DNA of 34,689 nt from Candidatus Poseidonia sp. (GTDB lineage Archaea; Thermoplasmatota; Poseidoniia; Poseidoniales; Poseidoniaceae), in NCBI GenBank assembly GCA_016779705.1, contig JADHNB010000006.1, forward strand, positions 1 to 34,689. The letters run 5' to 3'. A program made the translations under genes and the position numbers. Of this stretch, positions 25,301 through 33,374 are shown one piece after another. Positions within the stretch are counted from its first letter, which is position 1; each line of letters starts with the position of its first letter. The notes beneath the pieces were generated by a model, which saw nothing but the letters and a program-made list of their open reading frames with translations, did not search any database and had not been told where the DNA came from.

Positions 25301-26125
25301 ATGACCTCCACCGACGAACTACGAGAACTTGCCCGAAAATGCCGCGTCCACATCGTGAACATGGTCCACCGTGCTCAAGCGGGTCACCCGGGAGGATCCC
25401 TCTCTGAAATCGACCTTCTGGTTGGCCTGTACAAAACCACGCTTCGGGTTCGGCCCGACGACCCGGATTGGGATGACCGGGACCGATTCATTCTCTCCAA
25501 GGGTCACGCCTCCCCTGGTATGTATGCTATTTTGGCGGAAATGGGCTTCATTTCCGTGGATGACCTCGCCTCCTATCGCGTGTTGGGCGGGATTTGTCAA
25601 GGGCACGTCGACATGAAATGGTGCCCCGGCGTTGATTTTTCGGCGGGCTCCCTCGGCATGGGTCTCTCATTCGGCATGGGTTCCGCCATCGCCGGCCGAC
25701 TTGCTGGAAGCGAGCGACAGGTGTACGTGATGCTCGGCGACGGCGAAATCCAAGAGGGAAGCGTGTGGGAAGCCGCCATGGCTGCCGCCCACCATGAACT
25801 GGGCAACCTCAACGTCATCCTTGACCGTAACCGAATCCAAAACGATGATTTCTGCGAAGCCCAGATGCGCATGTTCGACATCCCTGCCAAGTGGAAAGCC
25901 TTCGGATGGAACGTCAAAGAGATCGACGGCCACAACATGGACGAGGTCGTTGAAGGATTGAACTTCCTTTCCTCGACCAACGACGGACCGTCCGTGCTCA
26001 TCGCTCACACGGTGAAAGGCCACGGCGTGTCCTTCATGGCCGACAACCCTGCCTTCCACGGAGCGGCACCCAACGACGAGCAGTACGCTCAAGCCATGGC
26101 TGAACTGGGCGAGGTGGTGGCATGA
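25301..26125 (+). CDS. Transketolase, N-terminal (thiamine-diphosphate) subunit
   Basis: The 274-residue product is the first half of transketolase, which moves two-carbon ketol units in the non-oxidative pentose phosphate pathway. 'HRAQAGHPGGSLSEIDLL' and 'SKGHASPGMYAIL' carry substrate and cofactor histidines. The ThDP/Mg2+ motif starts at 'GDGEIQEGSVWEAAMAAAHH' and ends at 'DRNRIQNDD'. Archaea and some bacteria split the enzyme this way, and the second half follows with an ATGA overlap. Codons here are strongly C-ending, more so than in the flanking regulatory and membrane genes, which suggests high expression. Confidence 0.95.
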   Translation: MTSTDELRELARKCRVHIVNMVHRAQAGHPGGSLSEIDLLVGLYKTTLRVRPDDPDWDDRDRFILSKGHASPGMYAILAEMGFISVDDLASYRVLGGICQGHVDMKWCPGVDFSAGSLGMGLSFGMGSAIAGRLAGSERQVYVMLGDGEIQEGSVWEAAMAAAHHELGNLNVILDRNRIQNDDFCEAQMRMFDIPAKWKAFGWNVKEIDGHNMDEVVEGLNFLSSTNDGPSVLIAHTVKGHGVSFMADNPAFHGAAPNDEQYAQAMAELGEVVA

Positions 26126-27060
26126 CGAAGATGGCCGCCACCCGTGATGGCTACGGTGACGCCTTGCTTGAGCTGGCGAGCAACCCCAAGGTTGTCGTTC
26201 TTGAAGCCGACCTCGGCAAATCGACGAAGTCCCTCCACTTCCGCAAAGCCCACCCCGAGCGAACCGTTTCGTGCGGCATTGGAGAGCAGAACATGCTCTT
26301 GGTTGGGGCGGGTTTGGCCGCTTCCGGCTACATCCCGTTTGCGAGCACCTTTGCCATCTTTACCGAACGGGCGTTCGAGCAAATGCGCAACGGCGTAGCC
26401 CGTCCGAACTTGGCCGTGCACGTTTGCGGAAGCCATGGCGGCACCCACACGGGCACCGATGGTTCCTCGGCTCAATCGATTGAGGACTTGGCCATTTACC
26501 GAACCCTGCCCAACGTCATCGTCATGCATCCCAGCGACGTCGTCTCCACCAAGGTCCTGACCATGCAGCTGGCTGAAACCAACGCCCCTTCCTACACCCG
26601 CACGGCTCGCAACAAAACCCCCGTGCTTTACGAGGGCCGAGAATCCGACATCAAGATCGGAAAAGGCATTGTGCTCAGCGAAGGCCGCGACGTTGCCATC
26701 GTCGCCTGCGGCGTCATGGTCTCGGAGTCCATGAAGGCCGCCGAAGCCCTCGCCAACGAAGGCATCCACGCCACGGTCGTTGACATGCACACCCTCAAGC
26801 CCTTGGACGGCGACCTCATCGACCACTTGGTCGCTTCCTGCGGCGCCATCGTCACGGCGGAGGACCACAGCGTCATCGGCGGATTGGGCGGTGCCGTGGC
26901 CGAACACCTCACGGCCAACACCTTCGCTCCGCTGGAACGCGTTGGGGTTCAGGACCGCTTTGGCGAATCCGGACAATCCGATGAAATGCTTGACGTGATG
27001 CAAATCTCCGCTCCGTTCATCGCCGAGGCAGCCAAGCGGGCCATCGCACGAAAGGGCTGA
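26122..27060 (+). CDS. Transketolase, C-terminal subunit
   Basis: The 312-residue partner carries the pyrimidine-binding domain: 'SCGIGEQNMLLVGAGLAASG' with the catalytic Glu that activates thiamine diphosphate, and 'FASTFAIFTERAFEQ'. 'GSHGGTHTGTDGSSAQSIEDLA' and a C-terminal transketolase domain from about residue 190 ('GRDVAIVACGVMVSES', 'AEDHSVIGGLGGAVAE') follow. The start ATG overlaps the TGA of the N-terminal subunit, so equal production of the two halves is likely. The transaldolase gene follows after 56 bases. Confidence 0.95.
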   Translation: MTKMAATRDGYGDALLELASNPKVVVLEADLGKSTKSLHFRKAHPERTVSCGIGEQNMLLVGAGLAASGYIPFASTFAIFTERAFEQMRNGVARPNLAVHVCGSHGGTHTGTDGSSAQSIEDLAIYRTLPNVIVMHPSDVVSTKVLTMQLAETNAPSYTRTARNKTPVLYEGRESDIKIGKGIVLSEGRDVAIVACGVMVSESMKAAEALANEGIHATVVDMHTLKPLDGDLIDHLVASCGAIVTAEDHSVIGGLGGAVAEHLTANTFAPLERVGVQDRFGESGQSDEMLDVMQISAPFIAEAAKRAIARKG

Positions 27061-27116
27061 ATCCCGACGAACGCCCGCAGGGGAGAGTTCATAGAACCCC
27101 GTCATAGCGGGCAATC

Positions 27117-27776
27117 ATGGAGTTCTTCCTTGACACCGCTGACGTCGATGAAATTCGTGAAATCGCTGCTTGGGGCATCCTTGACGGCGTGACCACCAAC
27201 CCGTCCCTCATCAAGAAATCCGGTCGAGACTTCAAGGAAGTCGTTCGTGAAATCGCTGGCATCTGTTCGGGCCCCATCTCTGCTGAAGTCACGGCCATGG
27301 ACACCGAGGGCATGGTGGCTCAGGGCCGTGCGCTGAAAGCCGACCTCCCAGACAACGTCATCATCAAAATTCAATGCACCCCAGAAGGGCTCGCCGCCAC
27401 CAAGATCCTCACCGAGGACGGCATTGACACCAACGTGACCCTGATTTTCTCGGCCTCGCAAGCCTTGATGGCTGCGAAAGCCGGCGCCACCTACGTTTCC
27501 CCGTTCATCGGACGCATCGACGACACCGGTCACGACGGCATGGAGCTGATTGCGGAGATCATGAACACGTGGGCCAACTACGACTTGGACACGAAGGTGC
27601 TCGCCGCCTCCATCCGTCATCCCACGCACGTGCTGCAGTGCATTCAACTGGGTGCCCACACGGCCACGATGCCCGCCAAGACCTTCCGCCAGTTGATGAG
27701 TCACCCCTTGACCGATAAGGGCCTCGAAGGTTTTATGCGCGACTGGGCCGAGGTTGAGAAAGCCGGCAATGCCTGA
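27117..27776 (+). CDS. Transaldolase (small MipB/TalC type)
   Basis: The 219-residue TIM-barrel enzyme transfers a dihydroxyacetone unit between sugar phosphates through a Schiff base on Lys84 ('[13 protein letters not shown]'). Features that separate transaldolase from fructose-6-phosphate aldolase are Glu57 ('ISAEVTAMD'; aldolases have Gln) and Phe in '[11 protein letters not shown]' (aldolases have Tyr), so transaldolase is preferred. The usual Pro after 'VKI' is Gln here, a minor oddity. With the split transketolase it makes a complete ribose-phosphate interconversion unit. Start ATG 27117. Confidence 0.94.
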   Translation: MEFFLDTADVDEIREIAAWGILDGVTTNPSLIKKSGRDFKEVVREIAGICSGPISAEVTAMDTEGMVAQGRALKADLPDNVIIKIQCTPEGLAATKILTEDGIDTNVTLIFSASQALMAAKAGATYVSPFIGRIDDTGHDGMELIAEIMNTWANYDLDTKVLAASIRHPTHVLQCIQLGAHTATMPAKTFRQLMSHPLTDKGLEGFMRDWAEVEKAGNA

Positions 27777-27893
27777 ACCTCACTCATGCATCGTTCATGG
27801 GTAACGACCCACTGATGGGAGTTGAAACTGGGGCGCCTAGTCCAACCTTGCTCTCGCTAAGATTGAGACGGAGTTCCGAACGTTGCTCAGGCT

Positions 27894-28919
27894 TCAGCGA
27901 GAAGCGAGCGTCAGGTTCTTCCACATGTCCTCAGGGACTTCCATGGCGAGTCGCAGACCGCCCATGGCCCCCAAGCGAACGGGGTCGTCCACGACGTGAA
28001 CGTTGACGTCACCCATGTCCGACAAACGGCGCTCGATCATGGCGCCAAGGCCCTTGATGCATGAACCGCCACCAGCGAGGACCATGTTTCGGCGGAACTC
28101 GTCGTGGAATTCGGGGTTCGAGCCCGCAATGAGCTTCTTGACGTTCTCCACGATCGGGTCCACGATGGATTCGCAGGCGCGCTGCATGCAGTCGGTGATA
28201 TCGAGCGTCATGGCCTTCCCTTCAATGGAGAAGTCGACCATCACGGGGTTCTCTGGGGTGGCCGTGGACACGAAGGAGTACTGTTCCTTCCAGCGGCGGG
28301 CCATGTCCTTGGTGATTTGAGCACCGTTGTACTTGGCTTGAATTTCCTTGATGAGTTGATTGTCGACGTAGTCGCCGGCGTGACCGGTGTGCATCTGGTC
28401 ACCGGGACCGGGGATGGTTCCGTAGACACGACACAGGTCGGCGGTACCGGCGCCGATGTCGATGACCAAGGTGTGGGTGATCATGTCCAGGGCGTAGGCG
28501 ACGGCAAAGGGTTCGGAGATGATCATGGCCGAGTTCACGGAGCCGGCGGCAGCATCGAAAATGGCCGTCTTGTCGACGTGACTGGCTTCAGCGGGTGCAC
28601 CGATGACGGCGACCACACGGTCGTAATCTTCAGGGTCAGCCAAACTGATGAGGTGGGTGATGAAGTGAGCGATGTACTCCCGGTCTTCGGGCGTGTCCTT
28701 GATGACACCGAGTTCGAGAGGGCGGAACAGGTTGAGGGCCAATCGGTTTTTGAGGGCCTCGTTACCGAAGAGCACATCCCGCTTGAGGAAGTTTCGAGCG
28801 ATGGGGTCTTTGGGCGTCCCAATGACCGTCAATTCTTCCACTTCGTGACCGTCAGAAGAAACCATCACGGAGCGGAAGGTTCCCAAATCAATTCCGATAT
28901 ACAACACATCTTTCGCCAT
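27894..28919 (-). CDS. MreB/MamK-like prokaryotic actin
   Basis: A 341-residue member of the actin/Hsp70 ATPase superfamily. Phosphate-1 loop 'YIGIDLGTFRSVMVSS' (about 7-22), phosphate-2 'LVIDIGAGTADLC' (about 150) and adenosine motif 'MVLAGGGSCIKGLG' are intact. The region 'GTPKDPIARNFLKRDVLFG' is closer in style to MamK/MreB-type filament proteins than to FtsA, DnaK or crenactin, so a cytomotive filament is likely; its cargo is unknown. The track start 28967 is replaced by ATG 28919, which has GGTGAG five bases upstream and a TATA box at about -50. Codon choice is C-rich like the neighbouring transketolase genes. The 117-base convergent gap to transaldolase shows no gene. Confidence 0.88.
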   Translation of the reverse strand: MAKDVLYIGIDLGTFRSVMVSSDGHEVEELTVIGTPKDPIARNFLKRDVLFGNEALKNRLALNLFRPLELGVIKDTPEDREYIAHFITHLISLADPEDYDRVVAVIGAPAEASHVDKTAIFDAAAGSVNSAMIISEPFAVAYALDMITHTLVIDIGAGTADLCRVYGTIPGPGDQMHTGHAGDYVDNQLIKEIQAKYNGAQITKDMARRWKEQYSFVSTATPENPVMVDFSIEGKAMTLDITDCMQRACESIVDPIVENVKKLIAGSNPEFHDEFRRNMVLAGGGSCIKGLGAMIERRLSDMGDVNVHVVDDPVRLGAMGGLRLAMEVPEDMWKNLTLASR

Positions 28920-28965
28920 AGGCTCACCGACTTTCGGATAGTGCTTGAGTTTATGAAGAGTCCCC

Positions 28966-28976
28966 AAATAAATTTA
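28966..28976 (-). promoter_or_regulatory. TATA box for the MreB/MamK-like gene
   Basis: Minus-strand TAAATTTATTT is the most AT-rich stretch in the 135-base gap. It predicts a start near 28940-28945 and a leader of about 20-25 bases with GGTGAG before ATG 28919. Two other TATA-like strings (near 29021 and 29047) occur farther upstream. Confidence 0.6.
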
Positions 28977-28997
28977 CGACGAACCCTCAAGAAAGTG

Positions 28998-29011
28998 AGG
29001 CGGTTTCGCCT
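28998..29011 (-). terminator. Small hairpin after the zinc-ribbon gene, possible terminator
   Basis: AGGCG-GTTT-CGCCT can form a five-base stem with a four-base loop 44 bases after the stop of the zinc-ribbon gene; a short pyrimidine-rich run follows on the minus strand. The stem is short and no real T-tract is present, so this is weak. Confidence 0.2.
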
Positions 29012-29054
29012 TTCGCCACCTATAGAACAGGGGATTCGCCCGTACTTATACTCT

Positions 29055-30071
29055 TCAACACCACGCTTCGCAAGCCTGACAATACCACGCAGCATATTCC
29101 GGATACAAGTCCGCCATAGCACCGCAGTTGGTGCATTCCTTGAGGGTGTTTGCACCGCAAATTTCCATGACCGTTTGAATGTGATACGCATCGTCAATGT
29201 TCAATTGTTGACGCATGGCCCAAAGCAGTTGGTCTTCACTGGGTGAAATGATGCCGTCTTCGAGCACCATCTCAACCACGTTGCGGTAATCCTGAATCGT
29301 TGAGAAATCACGGTGGTCAAGAACCACACCGCCTTTCTCTGCAACGATATCGGTGCCGCCGGGGTCATCGACGAAAATCACAAAGGAGGCGGGGTTCAGG
29401 CTATCATCACGTAATTCAAACGAGATTCGAACGCCCTCGAGGTTGGCGTACACCAGCTTGGACGAACGGTTGATGACGTTCGTGATGGAACGGGCCGTCG
29501 TTTCTGCATTGGGCCCTCGCTTCCATCCCGTAGGGCTGCGTTCGTTGTAGGCGTAGAATTCCGTACCACGCCCAGGATATTCAAGCCGGATCTCTTCTCC
29601 ACCGTCAAACCCGTTGGAGACGATGGTGATGGCGGCCACTTCAGTTGAGACGATGTTGTCGTCATCGTCAAAAGAAATCATCAGCGGTTTTCGCTCTTCG
29701 GCGGCGGCGTTGTAATGCCCCTGCATCCCACTCATCCACTTTTCTTCAAGACGCTTGAGCGATTGCTCTTGTTCACCGGTCAGGTCATTCTTAACGCCCA
29801 AAACATTGGCCAATTCACCGCTCGCCATCTCTTGCTTGAATTGCTCGATCAATTCGGCATCCCGTTGGTGGGTGGGGGGTGCCGGCCGCTTCTTTTGCTC
29901 AACGTAATTCGGGTCGGCCCATTCGTGACCGCACGAACCGCATTGGAGGTAACCTGCCATGCTGGAATCCTGGGCGTTGCCACCGCAACGAGGGCAATCT
30001 CCACCTTCGTTGTAACCCAAATTGTTCCTGGCTTCATCTCGACCTTTTCGCATACCGCCAAAGCCTGCCAT
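29055..30071 (-). CDS. Uncharacterised protein with zinc ribbons at both ends
   Basis: Unrecognised 338-residue soluble protein. The N-terminus has a zinc ribbon (Cys26, Cys29, Cys44, Cys47: 'CPRCGG' and 'CGSCGHEW'). A charged helical segment (about 60-125) and an alpha/beta middle with acidic patches ('ISFDDDDNIV') follow. Near residue 270 is a helical block 'VLEDGIISPSEDQLLWAMRQ' that recalls TerB-like or EF-hand-like helices. The extreme C-terminus is a second knuckle, 'CTNCGAM' with 'CQACEAWC', the last Cys being the final residue. It lies 135 bases upstream of the actin-like gene on the same strand but with a separate promoter in between. No enzyme motif is seen. Confidence 0.75.
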   Translation of the reverse strand: MAGFGGMRKGRDEARNNLGYNEGGDCPRCGGNAQDSSMAGYLQCGSCGHEWADPNYVEQKKRPAPPTHQRDAELIEQFKQEMASGELANVLGVKNDLTGEQEQSLKRLEEKWMSGMQGHYNAAAEERKPLMISFDDDDNIVSTEVAAITIVSNGFDGGEEIRLEYPGRGTEFYAYNERSPTGWKRGPNAETTARSITNVINRSSKLVYANLEGVRISFELRDDSLNPASFVIFVDDPGGTDIVAEKGGVVLDHRDFSTIQDYRNVVEMVLEDGIISPSEDQLLWAMRQQLNIDDAYHIQTVMEICGANTLKECTNCGAMADLYPEYAAWYCQACEAWC

Positions 30072-30107
30072 GGGAGGGGGTGGTCTTGACTTTCTATGAA
30101 TGCTTTG

Positions 30108-30935
30108 TCACTGGTGAATGGGTCGCGCCTTGAGACCGTAGCGAATGAAGCCCTCTTGGGCGTAGATGCGCCTCAAGACGAGTTCCATGCGCCCGTCCAT
30201 CTCGGGAGTGAATTCTTCATCATCGACCACCAAGAAGACCCCATTCGGGCCGTCCTCAAGATGGAGCAGAACGGTGCTGATACCTCCCAACACCGGGGCA
30301 CGCAAGGCAAATTCGGAGGGTGCGCCGGCGGCCGAGAGGGTGGTCCAGGTTTGCACCCTCCCCACCCGTGCCAATCTCCGGGGTGCGGGCACACTTTCGT
30401 TTGAATGGGGTGAATACCTTGGCGGCCAAACGGCACCTTGCTCGCCGTGTTGCCCCTCAAGCAATAACCGTGGGCGAGCCGCTTCTTCGTACTGCGCTTG
30501 GGAAACGTAGGCGCCTTGACTGACATGATGATGTTGAAGTTCCTGTTCCCACGCCATGTCCATGGCTTGTTTGAATTCGGAATCAACCTCGATTTCCACA
30601 TCCATCGCAGCGAGTTCAACATCAGCATCGTGGCGAGCCAACACCACCGTGGCCTCATCGCTCAACAAGAGGTCCCACGTTGCGGGGTGCTCATCATCAT
30701 CGTGAAGGGATACGCCGGTGGCGACGGCCACCGTGGCTGCATTGATGCCTTCAGGCACGCTCACATGCGTAACGTTGTCGTGTTGGAGTCGGTGAAGGAT
30801 GGAAGCGACGGCGAGCGTCGTTGCGTCGCTATCGGCGCCAAAGACACGTTCGCCTTCATGAACGAACGGCGATTGAACAACCGTAAACGCCGGTTGATGG
30901 TCAAGCAAATAGCCCATCCATACTTCAGCGCTCAT
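30108..30935 (-). CDS. DUF35-type acyl-CoA-associated OB-fold protein, zinc cysteines lost
   Basis: The 275-residue protein ends in a region (about 190-272) that reads like a DUF35/ChsH2 OB domain: 'GRVQTWTTLSAAG', 'FALRAPVLGGISTVLLHLEDGP' and a final 'GFIRYGLKARP'. Such proteins partner with thiolases, including the archaeal thiolase/HMG-CoA-synthase complex. The rubredoxin-like zinc ribbon normally before the OB domain has no Cys; the matching stretch 'AVWPPRYSPHSNES' keeps only the PPR-like spacing. The first about 150 residues are unusual, with 'DSDATTLAVASILHRLQ' resembling thiolase-fold helices. ATG 30935 overlaps the thiolase stop (ATGA) after GGGAGGGAG, so the two are coupled; the track start 30968 lies within the thiolase gene. 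Confidence 0.7.
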   Translation of the reverse strand: MSAEVWMGYLLDHQPAFTVVQSPFVHEGERVFGADSDATTLAVASILHRLQHDNVTHVSVPEGINAATVAVATGVSLHDDDEHPATWDLLLSDEATVVLARHDADVELAAMDVEIEVDSEFKQAMDMAWEQELQHHHVSQGAYVSQAQYEEAARPRLLLEGQHGEQGAVWPPRYSPHSNESVPAPRRLARVGRVQTWTTLSAAGAPSEFALRAPVLGGISTVLLHLEDGPNGVFLVVDDEEFTPEMDGRMELVLRRIYAQEGFIRYGLKARPIHQ

Positions 30936-32104
30936 GACCGCTCCCTCCCGAACACGTGGACCGCACACGTCGCTCCCGAGCCGCCAACGTTGTGCGTCAA
31001 TCCCGTTTCAGCATCGTCGACTTGACGCTTGCCATCCGCTTGATTACGGAGTTGTTTGAAGACCTCAACGACTTGACCGGTACCCGTTGCTCCGAGCGGG
31101 TGCCCTTTGGACTTCAGCCCGCCGCTCGAGTTGACCGTCACGTCCCCTTGGTTCAATACACCACGACCTTCTCTCGCAAACTGACCGCCTTCGCCACGGT
31201 TGGCAAATCCAAGGTCTTCGGTGGCCAGCACCTCGGCGATGGTGAAACAATCGTGAACTTCAGCCACATCAATGTCACGAGCGGCTACACCTGCCATCGA
31301 ATAGGCACGTGACGAAGCGAGTTGGGTCGCTTTCAGTTGGGTGATGGAGGGACGGTCATGGAGCGCGAGATAATCGCTCGCGGCCCCGGAGCCTTTGACC
31401 CAAACGGGCGTGTCGGTGAATTGCTTGGCCACGTGATCGGCGGCCAACACCACGCAGGAAGCGCCGTCAGAGGTTGGGCAACAGTCGTAGAGCGTTAACG
31501 GGTCAGCGACCATGAACCCGTTGGCCGCTTTCTCAAAATCCACCGCTTTCTGGATGTGAGCGAGCGGGTTCATCGAACCGTGAAGGTGATTTTTGACCGA
31601 AACATGGACCAAATCATCGTGACTGGAATCAAATTCATGGAAGTAGCGACGGGCCATGAGGGCATAAGTTCCTGGAAAGGTCAAGCCAGCCAAGCGTTCC
31701 CATTCGGTATCCCCGGAAACCCCAAGCCAGTACCGACGTCGTTCCGGGGTCAAGTCGTTCATCTTCTCAATGCCACCCGCCACGACCACATCGGCTTGGC
31801 CGCTCTTGATGGCCATCCATGCATCTCGAAGCGCAAATCCAGAAGAGGCGCATGCATTCTCAACACGTCGAACAGGAATGCCGTCCATCGCAGAGTGTTC
31901 GGTAAGCAAGGCAGCGGTGTTGCCAAGCTGAGAGCCCCCAAAGGCCAAACTTCCAATAAAGGCCTCGTCAATGCGAGAGGGGTCGAAATCCCCGTCAATT
32001 GAAGCAAAAGCACGCTGAGCCGCCTCGGCCCACATGCCTTTCAGCCCAGAGGCATGATTGCCATACTTTGTTTGGCCAGCGCCAACAACAGCGACATCCA
32101 CCAT
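30932..32104 (-). CDS. Thiolase (acetyl-CoA C-acetyltransferase / SCP2-type)
   Basis: The 390-residue thiolase begins 'MVDVAVVGAGQTKYG'. Its nucleophilic Cys85 lies in 'VENACASSGFAL', the conserved His in 'VAEVHDCFTIAE' and the C-terminal motif in 'GGLKSKGHPLGATGTGQ'. This is the archaeal SCP2-like branch that makes acetoacetyl-CoA for the mevalonate pathway, though fatty-acid or ketoacid roles are possible. ATG 32104 is used because the extra 18 residues of the track ORF precede the conserved start. The coupled DUF35-type gene supports the acetoacetyl-CoA role; HMG-CoA synthase, the usual third partner, is not in the window. Confidence 0.9.
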   Translation of the reverse strand: MVDVAVVGAGQTKYGNHASGLKGMWAEAAQRAFASIDGDFDPSRIDEAFIGSLAFGGSQLGNTAALLTEHSAMDGIPVRRVENACASSGFALRDAWMAIKSGQADVVVAGGIEKMNDLTPERRRYWLGVSGDTEWERLAGLTFPGTYALMARRYFHEFDSSHDDLVHVSVKNHLHGSMNPLAHIQKAVDFEKAANGFMVADPLTLYDCCPTSDGASCVVLAADHVAKQFTDTPVWVKGSGAASDYLALHDRPSITQLKATQLASSRAYSMAGVAARDIDVAEVHDCFTIAEVLATEDLGFANRGEGGQFAREGRGVLNQGDVTVNSSGGLKSKGHPLGATGTGQVVEVFKQLRNQADGKRQVDDAETGLTHNVGGSGATCAVHVFGRERS

Positions 32105-32213
32105 GGCTCGGGCACACCCCGAAAGCATTTCATACCCACGGCCAAAAACATACTGCACAACCCAAGTTCAGCGTCGATGATGCCCGCAGGGTTCTTGAAC
32201 AGGCCCCGCCCGC

Positions 32214-32912
32214 ATGGACACTATGCTACGCCAATGCCGAAGTCACGGACATTTTTCTGGGACCAACTGTGCCGTTTGCAACGATGAAGGAAAATTCATC
32301 ATGAGCGACCGTGAAGCCAACTCCTTGGGACGAATTTTGGCCTTGGTTCTGCGCCACGCACCCGAGAAATTTGATGTGGACATGGACATCAACGGATGGG
32401 TGAATGCTCGCGAACTTTCGGAGGCCATCGGTAACCAACGGCGACATTACCATTGGTTGAGAGGATGGCACTTCGAAGCCATCGCCAACGCCGATGAGAA
32501 GGGCCGCTACCAAGTGGAGAACGGCATGATTCGGGCCACCTACGGCCATTCCATTGAGTTGGACCTTGATCTCCCCACCGACGACATTCCCGAGGCGCTG
32601 TTCTACCCTTGCGAGCCCGATGAAGTGGCGACCATGTTGGAATACGGCATCACGGCAGGTGACCGAAAGAACGTCCACCTCTCCCGCTCCATCCGCAACG
32701 CCATGGAGGCCGGTCACGTTCGAATCGACCGCCCCGCCATTCTCGAGGTTGACACCGTCCGAGCCATTGCTGACGGGAACATCATCTACCGTGCTGGGAC
32801 CACCGTGTTCTTGACCGACGAAGTCCCAGGGGCTTACCTGTACCAAGTTGATGCCGACGACCCGCTCATCCTCGAGATGATCAACGAATGGGAACGCGAA
32901 GAAGAGGAGTGA
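32214..32912 (+). CDS. kptA: RNA 2'-phosphotransferase (KptA/Tpt1) with N-terminal zinc ribbon
   Basis: KptA/Tpt1 removes a 2'-phosphate from RNA using NAD+, giving ADP-ribose cyclic phosphate; in archaea the natural substrate is uncertain. The 232-residue product starts with a zinc knuckle ('CRSHGHFSGTNCAVCNDEGKF') typical of archaeal members. The catalytic fold follows: 'LGRILALVLRHAPEKFDVDMD', 'NGWVNARELSEAI', 'IRATYGHSI' with the Arg/His pair, 'VHLSRSIRNAMEAGHVR' and 'FLTDEVPGAYL'. A second ATG at 32223 is equally likely, since neither has a Shine-Dalgarno. It diverges from the thiolase across 109 bases and converges on the small zinc protein. Confidence 0.92.
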   Translation: MDTMLRQCRSHGHFSGTNCAVCNDEGKFIMSDREANSLGRILALVLRHAPEKFDVDMDINGWVNARELSEAIGNQRRHYHWLRGWHFEAIANADEKGRYQVENGMIRATYGHSIELDLDLPTDDIPEALFYPCEPDEVATMLEYGITAGDRKNVHLSRSIRNAMEAGHVRIDRPAILEVDTVRAIADGNIIYRAGTTVFLTDEVPGAYLYQVDADDPLILEMINEWEREEEE

Positions 32913-32953
32913 AATCCCTCCGCTCTCAATCGCCTCGTATCGATTGAAAGGCT

Positions 32954-33289
32954 TCACTTCTGCGTACCGCACGCTGGGCAAAACGCCAGGTCCGGTTCGA
33001 GGACAGCTCGGCACGTTGAGCAGTGCACATGACCCGTCATCAAGGCCTCAACCTTCTTTGGAGCCGGAGCCGGCGTGTGATGGTCATCTCCTGCAACCAA
33101 GCGAACCGGGTCAATGCCGTGGCGGGCCAATTCTTCGACTCTGTTCTTGTAGATGATAGCCTCCTGAAGCGCCGATTCCAATTGCCAAAGGCGTTGTTCA
33201 CGCTCTTTTCCATCGGCGATGGTCTTGGCCTCGTCCAAACAAACTTGCAAATGGCGCATGAAGGCATCCACCGTGGGCTCCTCGTCCAT
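32954..33289 (-). CDS. Small helical protein with C-terminal zinc ribbon
   Basis: Unrecognised 111-residue protein. Residues about 5-65 are predicted helical and charged ('CLDEAKTIADGKEREQRLWQ'), probably a coiled coil. A Pro-rich linker and a zinc ribbon follow, 'CSTCRAVLEPDLAFCPACG', with CxxC pairs 11 residues apart. ATG 33289 follows a GGTGGTG element; the track start 33319 has none. It lies between convergent kptA (41-base gap) and divergent isopentenyl phosphate kinase, transcribed alone. Such helical-plus-ribbon proteins often act as adaptors, but no partner can be named. Confidence 0.65.
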   Translation of the reverse strand: MDEEPTVDAFMRHLQVCLDEAKTIADGKEREQRLWQLESALQEAIIYKNRVEELARHGIDPVRLVAGDDHHTPAPAPKKVEALMTGHVHCSTCRAVLEPDLAFCPACGTQK

Positions 33290-33374
33290 GACACCACCAC
33301 TCCACCGATGCCTCATCAATGCTTGCTCAGGTGGGCAACGGTAGCCTCATTGAGCAGCAGCCGTACCAGCGACC

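Noticed and set aside
26089-27114. 341-residue minus-strand ORF
   Set aside because: It covers the transketolase C-terminal subunit in antisense, with Gly/Val/His-rich sequence and no recognisable domain.
27777-27893. Possible tRNA or small RNA in the convergent gap
   Set aside because: The string 'GAGTTCCGAAC' looks vaguely like a T-loop, but no acceptor stem or anticodon arm can be paired on either strand. TGGGT-AACG-ACCCA (27798-27811) is only a five-base stem.
28104-29246. 380-residue plus-strand ORF
   Set aside because: It lies antisense to the actin-like gene, has low-complexity Gly/Val/Asp composition and no family motif; it is a shadow of a C-rich codon pattern.
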